Assembly: GCF_003660445.1 (NCBI RefSeq)
Contig: NZ_QZVQ01000006.1
Location: 124,001 to 188,000, forward strand
DNA: 64,000 bases
Origin: Croceibacterium ferulae
GTDB taxonomy: Bacteria > Pseudomonadota > Alphaproteobacteria > Sphingomonadales > Sphingomonadaceae
Reading direction: 5' to 3'
The notes beneath the pieces are model-generated. The model did no database searches. It was not told where the DNA came from and saw nothing but the letters and a program-made list of their open reading frames with translations. The position numbers were made by a program, and so were the translations under genes. Of this stretch, positions 19,567-26,965 are shown piece after piece. Position 1 is the stretch's first letter. The number at the start of each line of letters is the position of its first letter.

Positions 19567-20577
19567 ATGGCAGCCTACTCCAAGTCCCATGCGCTGATGC
19601 GCCGCGGTGCCGACTTCCTCGGCAGCGAACATGCGATCCTGTGCGGGGCGATGAGCTGGGTGTCGGAACGCAATCTGGTCTCCGCCATCAGCAATGCCGG
19701 CGGCTTCGGCGTGATCGCCTGCGGGGCGATGAACCCCGAACTGCTGGACGCGGAGATCACCGCCACCAAGGCGCTGACCGACCGGCCCTTCGGCGTGAAC
19801 CTGATCACCATGCACCCGCAGCTGACCGACCTGATCGAGGTCTGCAGCCGCCACGGCGTGACCCATGTGGTGCTGGCGGGCGGGATCCCGCCCAAGGGCA
19901 GCGTGGAAGCGATCAAGGCGTTCGGCGGCAAGGTGATCGTGTTCGCGCCGACGCTGGCGCTGGCCAGGAAGCTGCTGCGCAGCGGCGGCGATGCGCTGGT
20001 GATCGAAGGGATGGAGGCGGGCGGCCATATCGGTCCGGTGTCCACCAGCGTGCTGGCGCAGGAATTCCTGCCCGCGCTGTCGGAGGATCACCTGGTGTTC
20101 GTTGCCGGCGGGATCGGCCGGGGGGAGGCGATCGCCGGCTACCTGGAGATGGGCGCGGTCGGCGTGCAGCTGGGCACCCGTTTCGCCTGCGCCACCGAGA
20201 GCATTGCGCACCCTGCCTTCAAGAAGGCGTTCTTCCGCGCCAGTGCGCGTGATGCGGTGGCCAGCGTGCAGGTCGATGCGCGCTTGCCGGTCATCCCGGT
20301 GCGCGCCCTGCGCAACAAGGCGACGGAGGTGTTCACCGCCAAGCAGCGCGAGGTCGCAAGCATGCTGGATGGGGAGGCGCTGGAGATGGCCGAGGCACAG
20401 CTGCAGATCGAGCATTACTGGGCGGGCGCACTGCGCCGCGCGGTGATCGACGGCGATGTGGAGAATGGCAGCCTGATGGCGGGCCAGTCGGTCGGCATGG
20501 TGACGCAGGAGGAGCCGGTGCAGGCGATCATGGACGGGTTGATGACGCAATGCGAGGCGGCGCTGCAGCGGCGCTGA
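19567..20577 (+). CDS. Nitronate monooxygenase-family FMN protein
   Basis: This 336-residue TIM-barrel flavoprotein of the NMO/2-nitropropane dioxygenase family oxidises alkyl nitronates (for example propionate-3-nitronate) to remove toxic nitro compounds. Family features are the AILCGAMSWVSERNL start, NAGGFGVIA, the FMN phosphate-binding GMEAGGHIGP and VAGGIGRGEAIAGYLEMGAVGVQLGT in the last strands. The ATG at 19567 has GAGG 8 nt upstream. Substrate specificity cannot be read from the sequence. Confidence 0.9.
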   Translation: MAAYSKSHALMRRGADFLGSEHAILCGAMSWVSERNLVSAISNAGGFGVIACGAMNPELLDAEITATKALTDRPFGVNLITMHPQLTDLIEVCSRHGVTHVVLAGGIPPKGSVEAIKAFGGKVIVFAPTLALARKLLRSGGDALVIEGMEAGGHIGPVSTSVLAQEFLPALSEDHLVFVAGGIGRGEAIAGYLEMGAVGVQLGTRFACATESIAHPAFKKAFFRASARDAVASVQVDARLPVIPVRALRNKATEVFTAKQREVASMLDGEALEMAEAQLQIEHYWAGALRRAVIDGDVENGSLMAGQSVGMVTQEEPVQAIMDGLMTQCEAALQRR

Positions 20578-20635
20578 TTGCCGGAACCAATCCCCTCCTG
20601 CCGCGCTTGCCAGTCACATTCCAAGGAGATCTTCG

Positions 20636-20827
20636 ATGATCGGCAAGATGATTGGCGCCGCAGTCGGCGCGCGGGTGGCGGAAAAGGCACGTGGCGGCAT
20701 CGGCGGAACCGGCGGCGCCCTGGTCGGCGCTCTGGCCGTTCCGCTGTTGCGGCGGCTCGGGCCGGTAGGCCTGATCACCGTGGCGCTGGGTGGCTACGCC
20801 GCCAGCCGGATGAGCGGCAAGCGCTGA
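20636..20827 (+). CDS. Small glycine-rich membrane protein
   Basis: This 63-residue protein alternates small residues (GAAVGARVAEKARGGIGGTGG) with a hydrophobic segment (LRRLGPVGLITVALGGYAA) that could span the membrane. It has a strong AAGGAG 10 nt before ATG 20636, and an intrinsic terminator begins 21 bp after the stop, so it is likely a single-gene unit. No function is known to me. Confidence 0.7.
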   Translation: MIGKMIGAAVGARVAEKARGGIGGTGGALVGALAVPLLRRLGPVGLITVALGGYAASRMSGKR

Positions 20828-20848
20828 GGACAGAATAATGGAGAGGAA

Positions 20849-20879
20849 GGGCGGCACCTTTGCGGGTGTCGCCCTTTTT
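20849..20879 (+). terminator. Intrinsic terminator
   Basis: GGGCGGCACC pairs with GGTGTCGCCC (one G-U pair) over a TTTGC loop and is followed by TTTTT. It ends the transcript of the 63-residue protein gene. Confidence 0.9.
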
Positions 20880-20961
20880 CGTGCCTGCTGCCACCCGGAC
20901 AGCCGTGGAACCGGCGCTGCGTCGCCGGGTAGAGAAGGGCAGACAGCTGGAGTACCTGCCA

Positions 20962-22074
20962 ATGGCCGCCAATCCCCTTCCCGCCACCCGCACGCTTGAC
21001 GACATGCGCGGCACCGCCAGCGGGCTTGCCGCCGGCATTGCCGCGTCCTGGGCAATGGACCGGTTCCAGAATGCGGTGATCCCGCTGTTCCAGCCCTCCG
21101 GCCCGCAGCATGGCGACCGGACACCCGCGCCGGAAAAGGCCGCGAATGCGGTGGCGCGGCTGGTGAGCGGGCGGGATGTGGGCAAGGATGATCGGCCGGC
21201 CGCCGGCAGCGCGGTGCATTACCTTGTCGGCGGCCTGACCGGTGCGGCCTACGGCCTGGTGGCGGAGCGGTATGGCCCGGCTACGAAGGGCAGGGGCGTC
21301 TTGTTCGGCCTCGCCAGTGCCACCCTGATCGACCAGCTGGCCGTGCCACTGACCGGCCTGGCCCGCCCGCCATGGCAGTACACGCTGCGCACGCACGTCT
21401 ATGCCTACGTCTCCCACATGGTGTTCGGCCTGGCGACGGAGGCGGTACGCCGGTCGTTGCGCGGCAAGGCGGACCGGCGAGATTATACACCGCTTCCGCT
21501 GGAGGAAGCGGCGCTGCCCTTTGCGTTGGGCATGGCCAACGGGCAGCGGACCATGACTCCGCCGGCCATCACCAGCCTGGCAGCGGCCACCGGTGCGCTG
21601 AAGTTGGACGGCAGCAGGCTCGCCTTCATGGGGCATCCGGTGACGGCCGCCCTGTTCGTGGCGGGCGCGGCGGCGGAATATTACGTGGATGTGCAGCCGG
21701 CCACGCCCGATCGCACCGACCCGGTGGCGCTGGGCGGACGCATGGCAGGCGCGGCGCTGTCGGCGGCGGCGATCGCCCGGCCGGAGAAAAGGCAGCAGGC
21801 CGCGCTGATCGGCGCTGCGGGTGCCGTCGCGGGCGCGTTCATCGGCTACCGCGTGCGCGCCTTCGCCTCCCGGGCGCTGGGGCGCGACCTGCCGGTCGGC
21901 GTGGCGGAGGACGTGCTGTGCCTGGCGGGCACGGTGGCGATCACCGGCTTTGTGGCGATCAAGCGCCGGCGCGAGGCGCGGCAGCGGCGGCTGGAGGCTG
22001 CGAGGGCGGCACGGCTTACTTCTTCTGCAAGGCTGCAAGCGCAGCGAACGGACCGCCTGCGCCCGGCGCATTGA
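20962..22074 (+). CDS. DUF1440-type membrane protein with C-terminal membrane extension
   Basis: This 370-residue protein has several glycine/alanine-rich membrane helices. The N-terminal half resembles the DUF1440 (YagU) family: GTASGLAAGIAASWAMDRFQN, VHYLVGGLTGAAYGLV and HVYAYVSHMVFGLATEAV. The second half has further helices (ALFVAGAAAEYYV, AALIGAAGAVAGAFIGYRVR) and ends in a very basic tail. The start is ATG 20962, which has GGAG 9 nt upstream. Its last 59 bp overlap the end of the convergent yceD gene. The function is unknown. Confidence 0.75.
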   Translation: MAANPLPATRTLDDMRGTASGLAAGIAASWAMDRFQNAVIPLFQPSGPQHGDRTPAPEKAANAVARLVSGRDVGKDDRPAAGSAVHYLVGGLTGAAYGLVAERYGPATKGRGVLFGLASATLIDQLAVPLTGLARPPWQYTLRTHVYAYVSHMVFGLATEAVRRSLRGKADRRDYTPLPLEEAALPFALGMANGQRTMTPPAITSLAAATGALKLDGSRLAFMGHPVTAALFVAGAAAEYYVDVQPATPDRTDPVALGGRMAGAALSAAAIARPEKRQQAALIGAAGAVAGAFIGYRVRAFASRALGRDLPVGVAEDVLCLAGTVAITGFVAIKRRREARQRRLEAARAARLTSSARLQAQRTDRLRPAH

Positions 22075-22546
22075 GGCCCGCTTCCTCGCGCGCACGATCG
22101 GCCTCCGGCCCGCAGGCATAGGGGTCGATCGCCAGCGCCAGGCTCTGCGCCACCGCCTCCCCCAGGTCGAAGGTGGTGCCGGTATAGAACAGCTGGTCGA
22201 GATCCTCCTCCTCCAGCTCCAGTTCCTCGGCCGTTATCGTGTATTCCGGCACGAAGAACAGGCGCAGTTCCTCGTCGATCGTCACCGGCAGGTCGGCGCC
22301 GGAAATGGCGCAGGTCTGCACGATGTCGGCCTGGAGGCGGCCGGTGGCGGTGACGCGCTCCCCTTCCAGCACCAGCGCCAGCTCGGCCGCCAGACGCTGT
22401 ATCGCCACCAGTTCGAACCTGCGCGCCAGGGCGGCACGCTCCGCCTCGTCGGCCGTGATCCGCACCGGCCGGGTGGTGATGTGCCGCCGGTCCACCATCC
22501 GCGACATCTCGGGGCGCACCTGCTCCGGCTGTTCGGCATCGCTCAT
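22016..22546 (-). CDS. yceD: YceD family (DUF177) protein
   Basis: This 176-residue protein has the DUF177 pattern: the conserved central C-x-isoleucine segment QTCAISGADLPVTIDEELRLFFVP, an acidic ELELEEEDLDQLFYTGTTFDLGEAVAQSLALAIDPYACGP, and a Pro/Ala-rich end (FAALAALQKK). In many bacteria the family is linked to 23S rRNA or large-subunit assembly and sits beside rpmF. Here it lies downstream of the cytochrome bc1 chaperone gene with a 4-bp overlap, a common alphaproteobacterial order. Confidence 0.9.
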   Translation of the reverse strand: MSDAEQPEQVRPEMSRMVDRRHITTRPVRITADEAERAALARRFELVAIQRLAAELALVLEGERVTATGRLQADIVQTCAISGADLPVTIDEELRLFFVPEYTITAEELELEEEDLDQLFYTGTTFDLGEAVAQSLALAIDPYACGPEADRAREEAGLNAPGAGGPFAALAALQKK

Positions 22547-23076
22547 CGCGGCAACTCCGCGGCCAGGATGGCGGCAGGCTCGCAGCGGGCCAGTTCTGCA
22601 TGGTAGGTCCGCAGCAGCCCGGCGATCGCGCTGCCGTCGGCGCCATCGTTCAGGGTGATGTTGCGGCGTGCGGCATCTTCCAGCAGCGCCGGCTCCGCAT
22701 TTTCGGCGAAGGCGTCGCGGAAGGCGCCAAGCCGGCCGCCCAGCGCCGCGACCAGCTTGCCGATACGCTTGCCCACCACCAGGTCGCCCACACCCGTCTC
22801 GCGCAACTGGCGGTCCATATCCTCCACGAACAGTTCGGTCAGGTGCACGCCATGTTCGGGCGGTGCGCCCGCCGATTCCAGCCGCAGCAGCACCAGCGCC
22901 AGGATCACGGCGATCATGTCAAACCGCCCGCTGACGGTGTCGGCGACGTGCCCCTGCGCATACCAGTCGGGATTGCGGGAGGCGCCGACAACGCGATGCC
23001 ACAAGGGCCGCAGCCCGTCCCGCGGATCGGACCGGGGGCGGAAGATACGGGCAAGGGCGGATCGGCGGGCAGTCAT
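22543..23076 (-). CDS. Ubiquinol-cytochrome c chaperone family protein (CBP3-like)
   Basis: This 177-residue helical protein belongs to the CBP3/UQCC1 family, which helps assemble cytochrome b of complex III. It shows PLWHRVVGASRNPDWYAQGHVADTVSGRFDMIAVILALVLLRLE in the first half (seen at residues 24-67), FVEDMDRQLRETGVGDLVVGKRIGKL in the middle and a helical end. It is divergent from bamE and its stop overlaps the yceD start, which is the standard arrangement in this class of bacteria. Confidence 0.93.
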   Translation of the reverse strand: MTARRSALARIFRPRSDPRDGLRPLWHRVVGASRNPDWYAQGHVADTVSGRFDMIAVILALVLLRLESAGAPPEHGVHLTELFVEDMDRQLRETGVGDLVVGKRIGKLVAALGGRLGAFRDAFAENAEPALLEDAARRNITLNDGADGSAIAGLLRTYHAELARCEPAAILAAELPR

Positions 23077-23227
23077 GGCGTTGCCTTTGCCTTCTATTCA
23101 CCAGCGGTTCAATGCTGCCTGCGCAACGCAGGTGGTGCGTGTTGCACATGGGCGGGCCGGCTCGTATGGCCGGCTCTGGCGGATATAGGCGACGATGCCC
23201 TTGACGGAAGGCGTGAACAGGCAGGTT

Positions 23228-23698
23228 ATGGCGGTTCTTACACGAATTGGGCTCCTGCTGGCGCTCGCAGCAACGGCGACGGGCTGCAGCTCCATCCGGA
23301 CTCATCGCGGCTACATCACCGATCCGGTGCTGATCGGCTCGGTACAGCCGGGCGTGGACAACCGCGTGTCGGTCGAACGCACGCTGGGTCAGCCGACCTT
23401 CACCAGCCAGTTCGGTCAGCCGGTGTGGTACTACATCGGCAGCAACACCGCACAGGCGCCGTTCACTGACCCGCGCATCGTGGACCATACGGTGCTGGCG
23501 GTGACCTTTGACGAAGCCGGCAATGTCGCCACCGCCCGGCAGACCGGGGTGGACCAGGTCGTGCGCCTCAGCCCCGATGGCGCGGCGACGCCCACGCTGG
23601 GCAAGGATCGCAGTTTCCTGGAAGATCTGTTCGGCAATATCGGCCAGGTCGGCGCCGCCGGCATGGGCGGGCAGCAGGGTGGCGCTCCCGGTCAGTAA
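23228..23698 (+). CDS. bamE: Outer-membrane protein assembly factor BamE (SmpA/OmlA)
   Basis: This is a lipoprotein of the BAM complex, which folds barrel proteins into the outer membrane. It has 156 residues from ATG 23228. The lipoprotein signal [20 protein letters not shown] places the lipidated Cys at residue 20. The BamE fold is seen as [21 protein letters not shown] and [10 protein letters not shown], then [12 protein letters not shown]. The Gly/Gln-rich end ([10 protein letters not shown]) is probably disordered. It is divergent from the CBP3 gene across a 151-bp gap that must hold both promoters. Confidence 0.92.
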   Translation: MAVLTRIGLLLALAATATGCSSIRTHRGYITDPVLIGSVQPGVDNRVSVERTLGQPTFTSQFGQPVWYYIGSNTAQAPFTDPRIVDHTVLAVTFDEAGNVATARQTGVDQVVRLSPDGAATPTLGKDRSFLEDLFGNIGQVGAAGMGGQQGGAPGQ

Positions 23699-23772
23699 CG
23701 GGCCTGCCACGGCGGGGCCGGCGTGCAGCGGGCTTGCTTGAAGCATTCCGGCGCGGCCCCATATGCCGCGCC

Positions 23773-24381
23773 ATGGACGAGAGCAGGGCGAGCCACGGCC
23801 TGATACAGTGGCATGGGACGACCATCATCGGCGTCAGGCGGAACGGCAGGACCGTGATCGCCGGCGACGGTCAGGTTTCGATGGGCAACACCATCATGAA
23901 GCCGAACGCGCGCAAGGTGCGCCGCATCGGCGCCGCCAAGCCGGGTGACGAGGGCAAGGTGATCGCCGGCTTTGCCGGGGCGACCGCCGATGCCTTCACC
24001 CTGTTCGAACGGCTGGAACGCAAGCTGGAGCAATATAGCGGCCAGCTGCTGCGCGCTGCGGTGGAGCTGGCCAAGGATTGGCGGACCGACAAATATCTGC
24101 GCAACCTGGAAGCGCTGATGATTGTCGCCGATGCGGAGACGTTGCTGGTGCTGACCGGCAATGGTGACGTGCTGGAGCCGGAGGGCGACATCGCCGCGAT
24201 CGGATCTGGCGGCAATTACGCGCTCGCCGCCGCGCGGGCGCTGGCCGATTACGAGCAGGATGCCGAGGTGATCGCCCGCCGTGCGATGGCCGTGGCGGCC
24301 GAGGTATGCGTCTTCACCAATGACCGCGTGACGGTCGAGACCATCGGCGAGACGACCGGTGGCGAAACGCTTGGCGGCTGA
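23773..24381 (+). CDS. hslV: ATP-dependent protease HslV, peptidase subunit
   Basis: This is the proteolytic core of the HslUV (ClpYQ) protease. It has 202 residues from ATG 23773, including a propeptide of 15 residues. The catalytic Thr would be Thr16, exposed after removal of the propeptide (WHG before TTIIGVRR). The conserved [14 protein letters not shown] and the [21 protein letters not shown] segments are present. hslU lies downstream but is separated by a 1.1-kb flavoprotein gene, which is unusual because hslV and hslU normally touch. Confidence 0.96.
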   Translation: MDESRASHGLIQWHGTTIIGVRRNGRTVIAGDGQVSMGNTIMKPNARKVRRIGAAKPGDEGKVIAGFAGATADAFTLFERLERKLEQYSGQLLRAAVELAKDWRTDKYLRNLEALMIVADAETLLVLTGNGDVLEPEGDIAAIGSGGNYALAAARALADYEQDAEVIARRAMAVAAEVCVFTNDRVTVETIGETTGGETLGG

Positions 24382-24408
24382 GGCGGGGGTGCGGTAGGTC
24401 GATCCGCG

Positions 24409-25497
24409 ATGGATCGACGCCGCTTCCTGTCCGCTTCCGCAGCCTCCGCCATGCTGGCCGGCTGCGCCACGGCACAGCCTCCGCTCGCGCTTGCCCGGCC
24501 AGCGCGCCCGTGCCTGCCCCGCGTGAACGTGTCGGAGGAGCGGGTGATCCGCACGGTGGCGGGGCTGCGCCCGTACCGCGCCGGCGGTTTCGTGGTGCGG
24601 GCGGAGCCGCTCGGCGACAAGCTGCTGGTGCACAATTACGGTCATGGCGGCGGCGGCATCACGCTGTCATGGGGCACCGCCCGCCTGGCGGCCGATCTTG
24701 GCCTGCCGGGAACGGAGGGGCCGGTGGCCGTGCTGGGTGCCGGCATCGTTGGCCTCACCACCGCGCGGCTGGCGCAGGACCGCGGCCGGCCCGTGACGAT
24801 CTACGCCGCAGCCCTGCCGCCCGATACCACATCCAACATCGCCGGTGGCCAGATCGTGCCGGCCAGCGTGTTCGAGCGGGACGCGGTCGACGCTGCGTGG
24901 CGCGCGCAGTTCGACGCCGCCTGCGCCTATAGCTGGCGTCGCTGGCAGCTGCTGGTGGGCGCCGATACGGGCGTGCGATGGCTGCCGACCTACGATGCGA
25001 GCACCGGACCGATCGGCTCCCCGGCCATGGCGCAGTTCCATGCCGGGCGGGAGATCATCGCTGCCGCTGACAGCCCGTTCGGCCGGCCAGTCGCGCGCTT
25101 CCAGACGATGTATGTCGAGGTCGGCCGTTTCCTGCGGCTGCTGACGGCGGAGTTCCTGGGCGCCGGCGGCCGCATCGCGGTGCGCCGCTTCGCCACCCCG
25201 GCCGAGATCGTCGGCTTGCCGGAACGCACCGTGTTCAACTGCACCGGCCTCGGCAGTCACGAGCTGTTCGGCGACACGGATCTGGTGCCCAAGCGCGGCC
25301 AGCTGGCGGTGCTGCTGCCACAGCCGGAGATCGACTACGCCTACACGCTGGGCGGGTACATGTTCCCCCGGGCCGACGGCATCCTGCTGGGCGGCACATG
25401 GGAAAGGGACGAGTGGGACGCGGTGACCACGCCCGATGCGATCGCCGGCATCATGGCGCTGCACCGGCGCATCAATGCGCGGGATTGTCCGACTTGA
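24409..25497 (+). CDS. D-amino-acid oxidase-like FAD lipoprotein, circularly permuted
   Basis: This 362-residue protein has a twin-arginine and lipobox leader (MDRRRFL, then LAGC with Cys19), so it is probably exported folded and lipid-anchored. Its homology to DAAO is in permuted order. Residues 45-60 (RVIRTVAGLRPYRAGG) and 75-89 (HNYGHGGGGITLSWG) correspond to the usual C-terminal end of DAAO. They are followed by the usual N-terminal FAD Rossmann motif (PVAVLGAGIVGLTTA, about 105-119) and TTSNIAGGQIVP. The protein then ends with the parts that normally precede the first block: VPKRGQLAVLL, GGYMFPRADGILLGGTWE and a final helix. All core parts seem present once. It lies 28 bp after hslV and 33 bp before hslU. 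The substrate is unknown. Confidence 0.85.
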   Translation: MDRRRFLSASAASAMLAGCATAQPPLALARPARPCLPRVNVSEERVIRTVAGLRPYRAGGFVVRAEPLGDKLLVHNYGHGGGGITLSWGTARLAADLGLPGTEGPVAVLGAGIVGLTTARLAQDRGRPVTIYAAALPPDTTSNIAGGQIVPASVFERDAVDAAWRAQFDAACAYSWRRWQLLVGADTGVRWLPTYDASTGPIGSPAMAQFHAGREIIAAADSPFGRPVARFQTMYVEVGRFLRLLTAEFLGAGGRIAVRRFATPAEIVGLPERTVFNCTGLGSHELFGDTDLVPKRGQLAVLLPQPEIDYAYTLGGYMFPRADGILLGGTWERDEWDAVTTPDAIAGIMALHRRINARDCPT

Positions 25498-25530
25498 AGC
25501 AGCCGGCGGTACACCCCAATTGCCGCCGCA

Positions 25531-26829
25531 ATGAACGACCTTACCCCCAAAGCCATCGTCGCCGCTCTTGACGAGCATATCATCGGCCAGACCGAGGCCA
25601 AGCGCGCCGTCGCTGTCGCCCTGCGCAACCGCTGGCGCCGGCAGCGCCTGTCGGACGAGTTGCGCGACGAGGTGACGCCCAAGAACATCCTGATGATCGG
25701 GCCCACGGGCTGCGGCAAGACGGAGATCAGCCGTCGGTTGGCCAAGCTGGCCGACGCGCCCTTCGTGAAGGTGGAAGCGACCAAGTTCACGGAGGTCGGC
25801 TATGTCGGCCGCGACGTGGAGCAGATCGCCCGCGACCTGGTGGAGGAGGCGATCCGGCTGGAAAAGGAACGCCGCCGCGAGAGCGTGCGCGATGCCGCCA
25901 GCAAGGCCGCGATGGAGCGGCTGCTGAACGCACTGGTGGGCGACAGCGCCAGCGAGGCCACGCGCGAAAGCTTCCGCCGCCGCATCATCGAGAATGCGAT
26001 GAACCAGGTCGAGGTCGAGATCGAGGTGGAGGAAGCCCCCGCCATGCCGATGGAGCTGCCCGGCATGGGCGGCAATGTCGGCATGATCAATCTTGGCGAC
26101 ATGATGGGCAAGGCATTCGGCAAGACGCCGATGAAGCGCCGCAAGCTGCTGGTGCCCGATGCCTGGGACAAGCTGGTGGATGAGGAATCCGAGAAGCGGA
26201 TGGACCAGGACGATGTCGCCCGGGTCGCGATCACCGCCGCGGAAACCAACGGCATCGTGTTCCTGGACGAGATCGACAAGATCGCCGTCAGCGATGTCCG
26301 CGGCGGATCGGTCAGCCGGGAAGGCGTGCAGCGTGACCTGCTGCCCCTGATCGAAGGGACCACCGTGGCCACCAAATATGGTCCCATGAAGACGGACCAT
26401 GTGCTGTTCATCGCCAGCGGCGCGTTCCATGTGGCCAAGCCGTCCGACATGCTGCCCGAACTGCAGGGTCGCCTGCCGATCCGGGTCGAGCTGAAGGCGC
26501 TGACGGAGGCGGACTTCGTGGCCATCCTGTCCGACACGCGTGCCAATCTGGTGGCGCAATATCGCGCGCTGCTGGGGACCGAGCAGGTCAGTGTGGAGAT
26601 CACGCCCGATGCCGTGGGCGAGATCGCCCGCATCGCCGCGCAGGTGAACGAGAGCGTCGAGAATATCGGCGCCCGCCGGCTGCAGACCGTGATGGAGAAG
26701 CTGTTCGAGGAGTTGAGCTTCGAGGCCGAGGACCGCACCGGGCAGACCGTCACCATCGATGCCGCCTATGTGCGCGAGAAGCTGGGCGAACTGGCTGGCA
26801 ATGCGGATCTGAGCAAGTACATCCTGTGA
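25531..26829 (+). CDS. hslU: ATP-dependent protease HslU, ATPase subunit
   Basis: This is the AAA+ unfoldase partner of HslV. It has 432 residues, typical of alphaproteobacteria. It shows the N-terminal [17 protein letters not shown], Walker A GPTGCGKT (57-64), the pore loop segment EVGYVGRDV, the I-domain with its acidic helices (about 110-230), Walker [13 protein letters not shown] and sensor 2 near [14 protein letters not shown]. It ends in the conserved LSKYIL, which docks into HslV. It is separated from hslV by the permuted flavoprotein gene and followed by the PHO box of the phytase operon. Confidence 0.97.
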   Translation: MNDLTPKAIVAALDEHIIGQTEAKRAVAVALRNRWRRQRLSDELRDEVTPKNILMIGPTGCGKTEISRRLAKLADAPFVKVEATKFTEVGYVGRDVEQIARDLVEEAIRLEKERRRESVRDAASKAAMERLLNALVGDSASEATRESFRRRIIENAMNQVEVEIEVEEAPAMPMELPGMGGNVGMINLGDMMGKAFGKTPMKRRKLLVPDAWDKLVDEESEKRMDQDDVARVAITAAETNGIVFLDEIDKIAVSDVRGGSVSREGVQRDLLPLIEGTTVATKYGPMKTDHVLFIASGAFHVAKPSDMLPELQGRLPIRVELKALTEADFVAILSDTRANLVAQYRALLGTEQVSVEITPDAVGEIARIAAQVNESVENIGARRLQTVMEKLFEELSFEAEDRTGQTVTIDAAYVREKLGELAGNADLSKYIL

Positions 26830-26880
26830 TGCTGTTGGGTGGCAGCGGGGCAAGTGATGCCCGGCTGCAACACCGGCGGC

Positions 26881-26920
26881 CTGCCATAAATCGGTAACGT
26901 AGCTGCCCCGCAACTGTCAC
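26881..26920 (+). promoter_or_regulatory. Tandem PHO box (PhoB sites)
   Basis: Four 7-bp units stand exactly 11 bp apart: CTGCCAT (26881), CGGTAAC (26892), CTGCCCC (26903) and CTGTCAC (26914), with 4-bp spacers (AAAT, GTAG, GCAA). The first pair, CTGCCATAAATCGGTAAC, matches the enterobacterial PHO consensus at 15 of 18 positions. The box ends 45 bp before the TonB receptor start. It indicates control by phosphate starvation for the receptor-phytase operon. Confidence 0.75.
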
Positions 26921-26965
26921 TGATCGTGCCTAGCGGCCCCTGTCAGAGAACAGGGGAATACGCAC

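Noticed and set aside
26914-26946. CTGTCAC and CTGTCAG as a second PHO pair
   Set aside because: The two are 26 bp apart, which does not fit the 11-bp periodicity; only the first belongs to the box.
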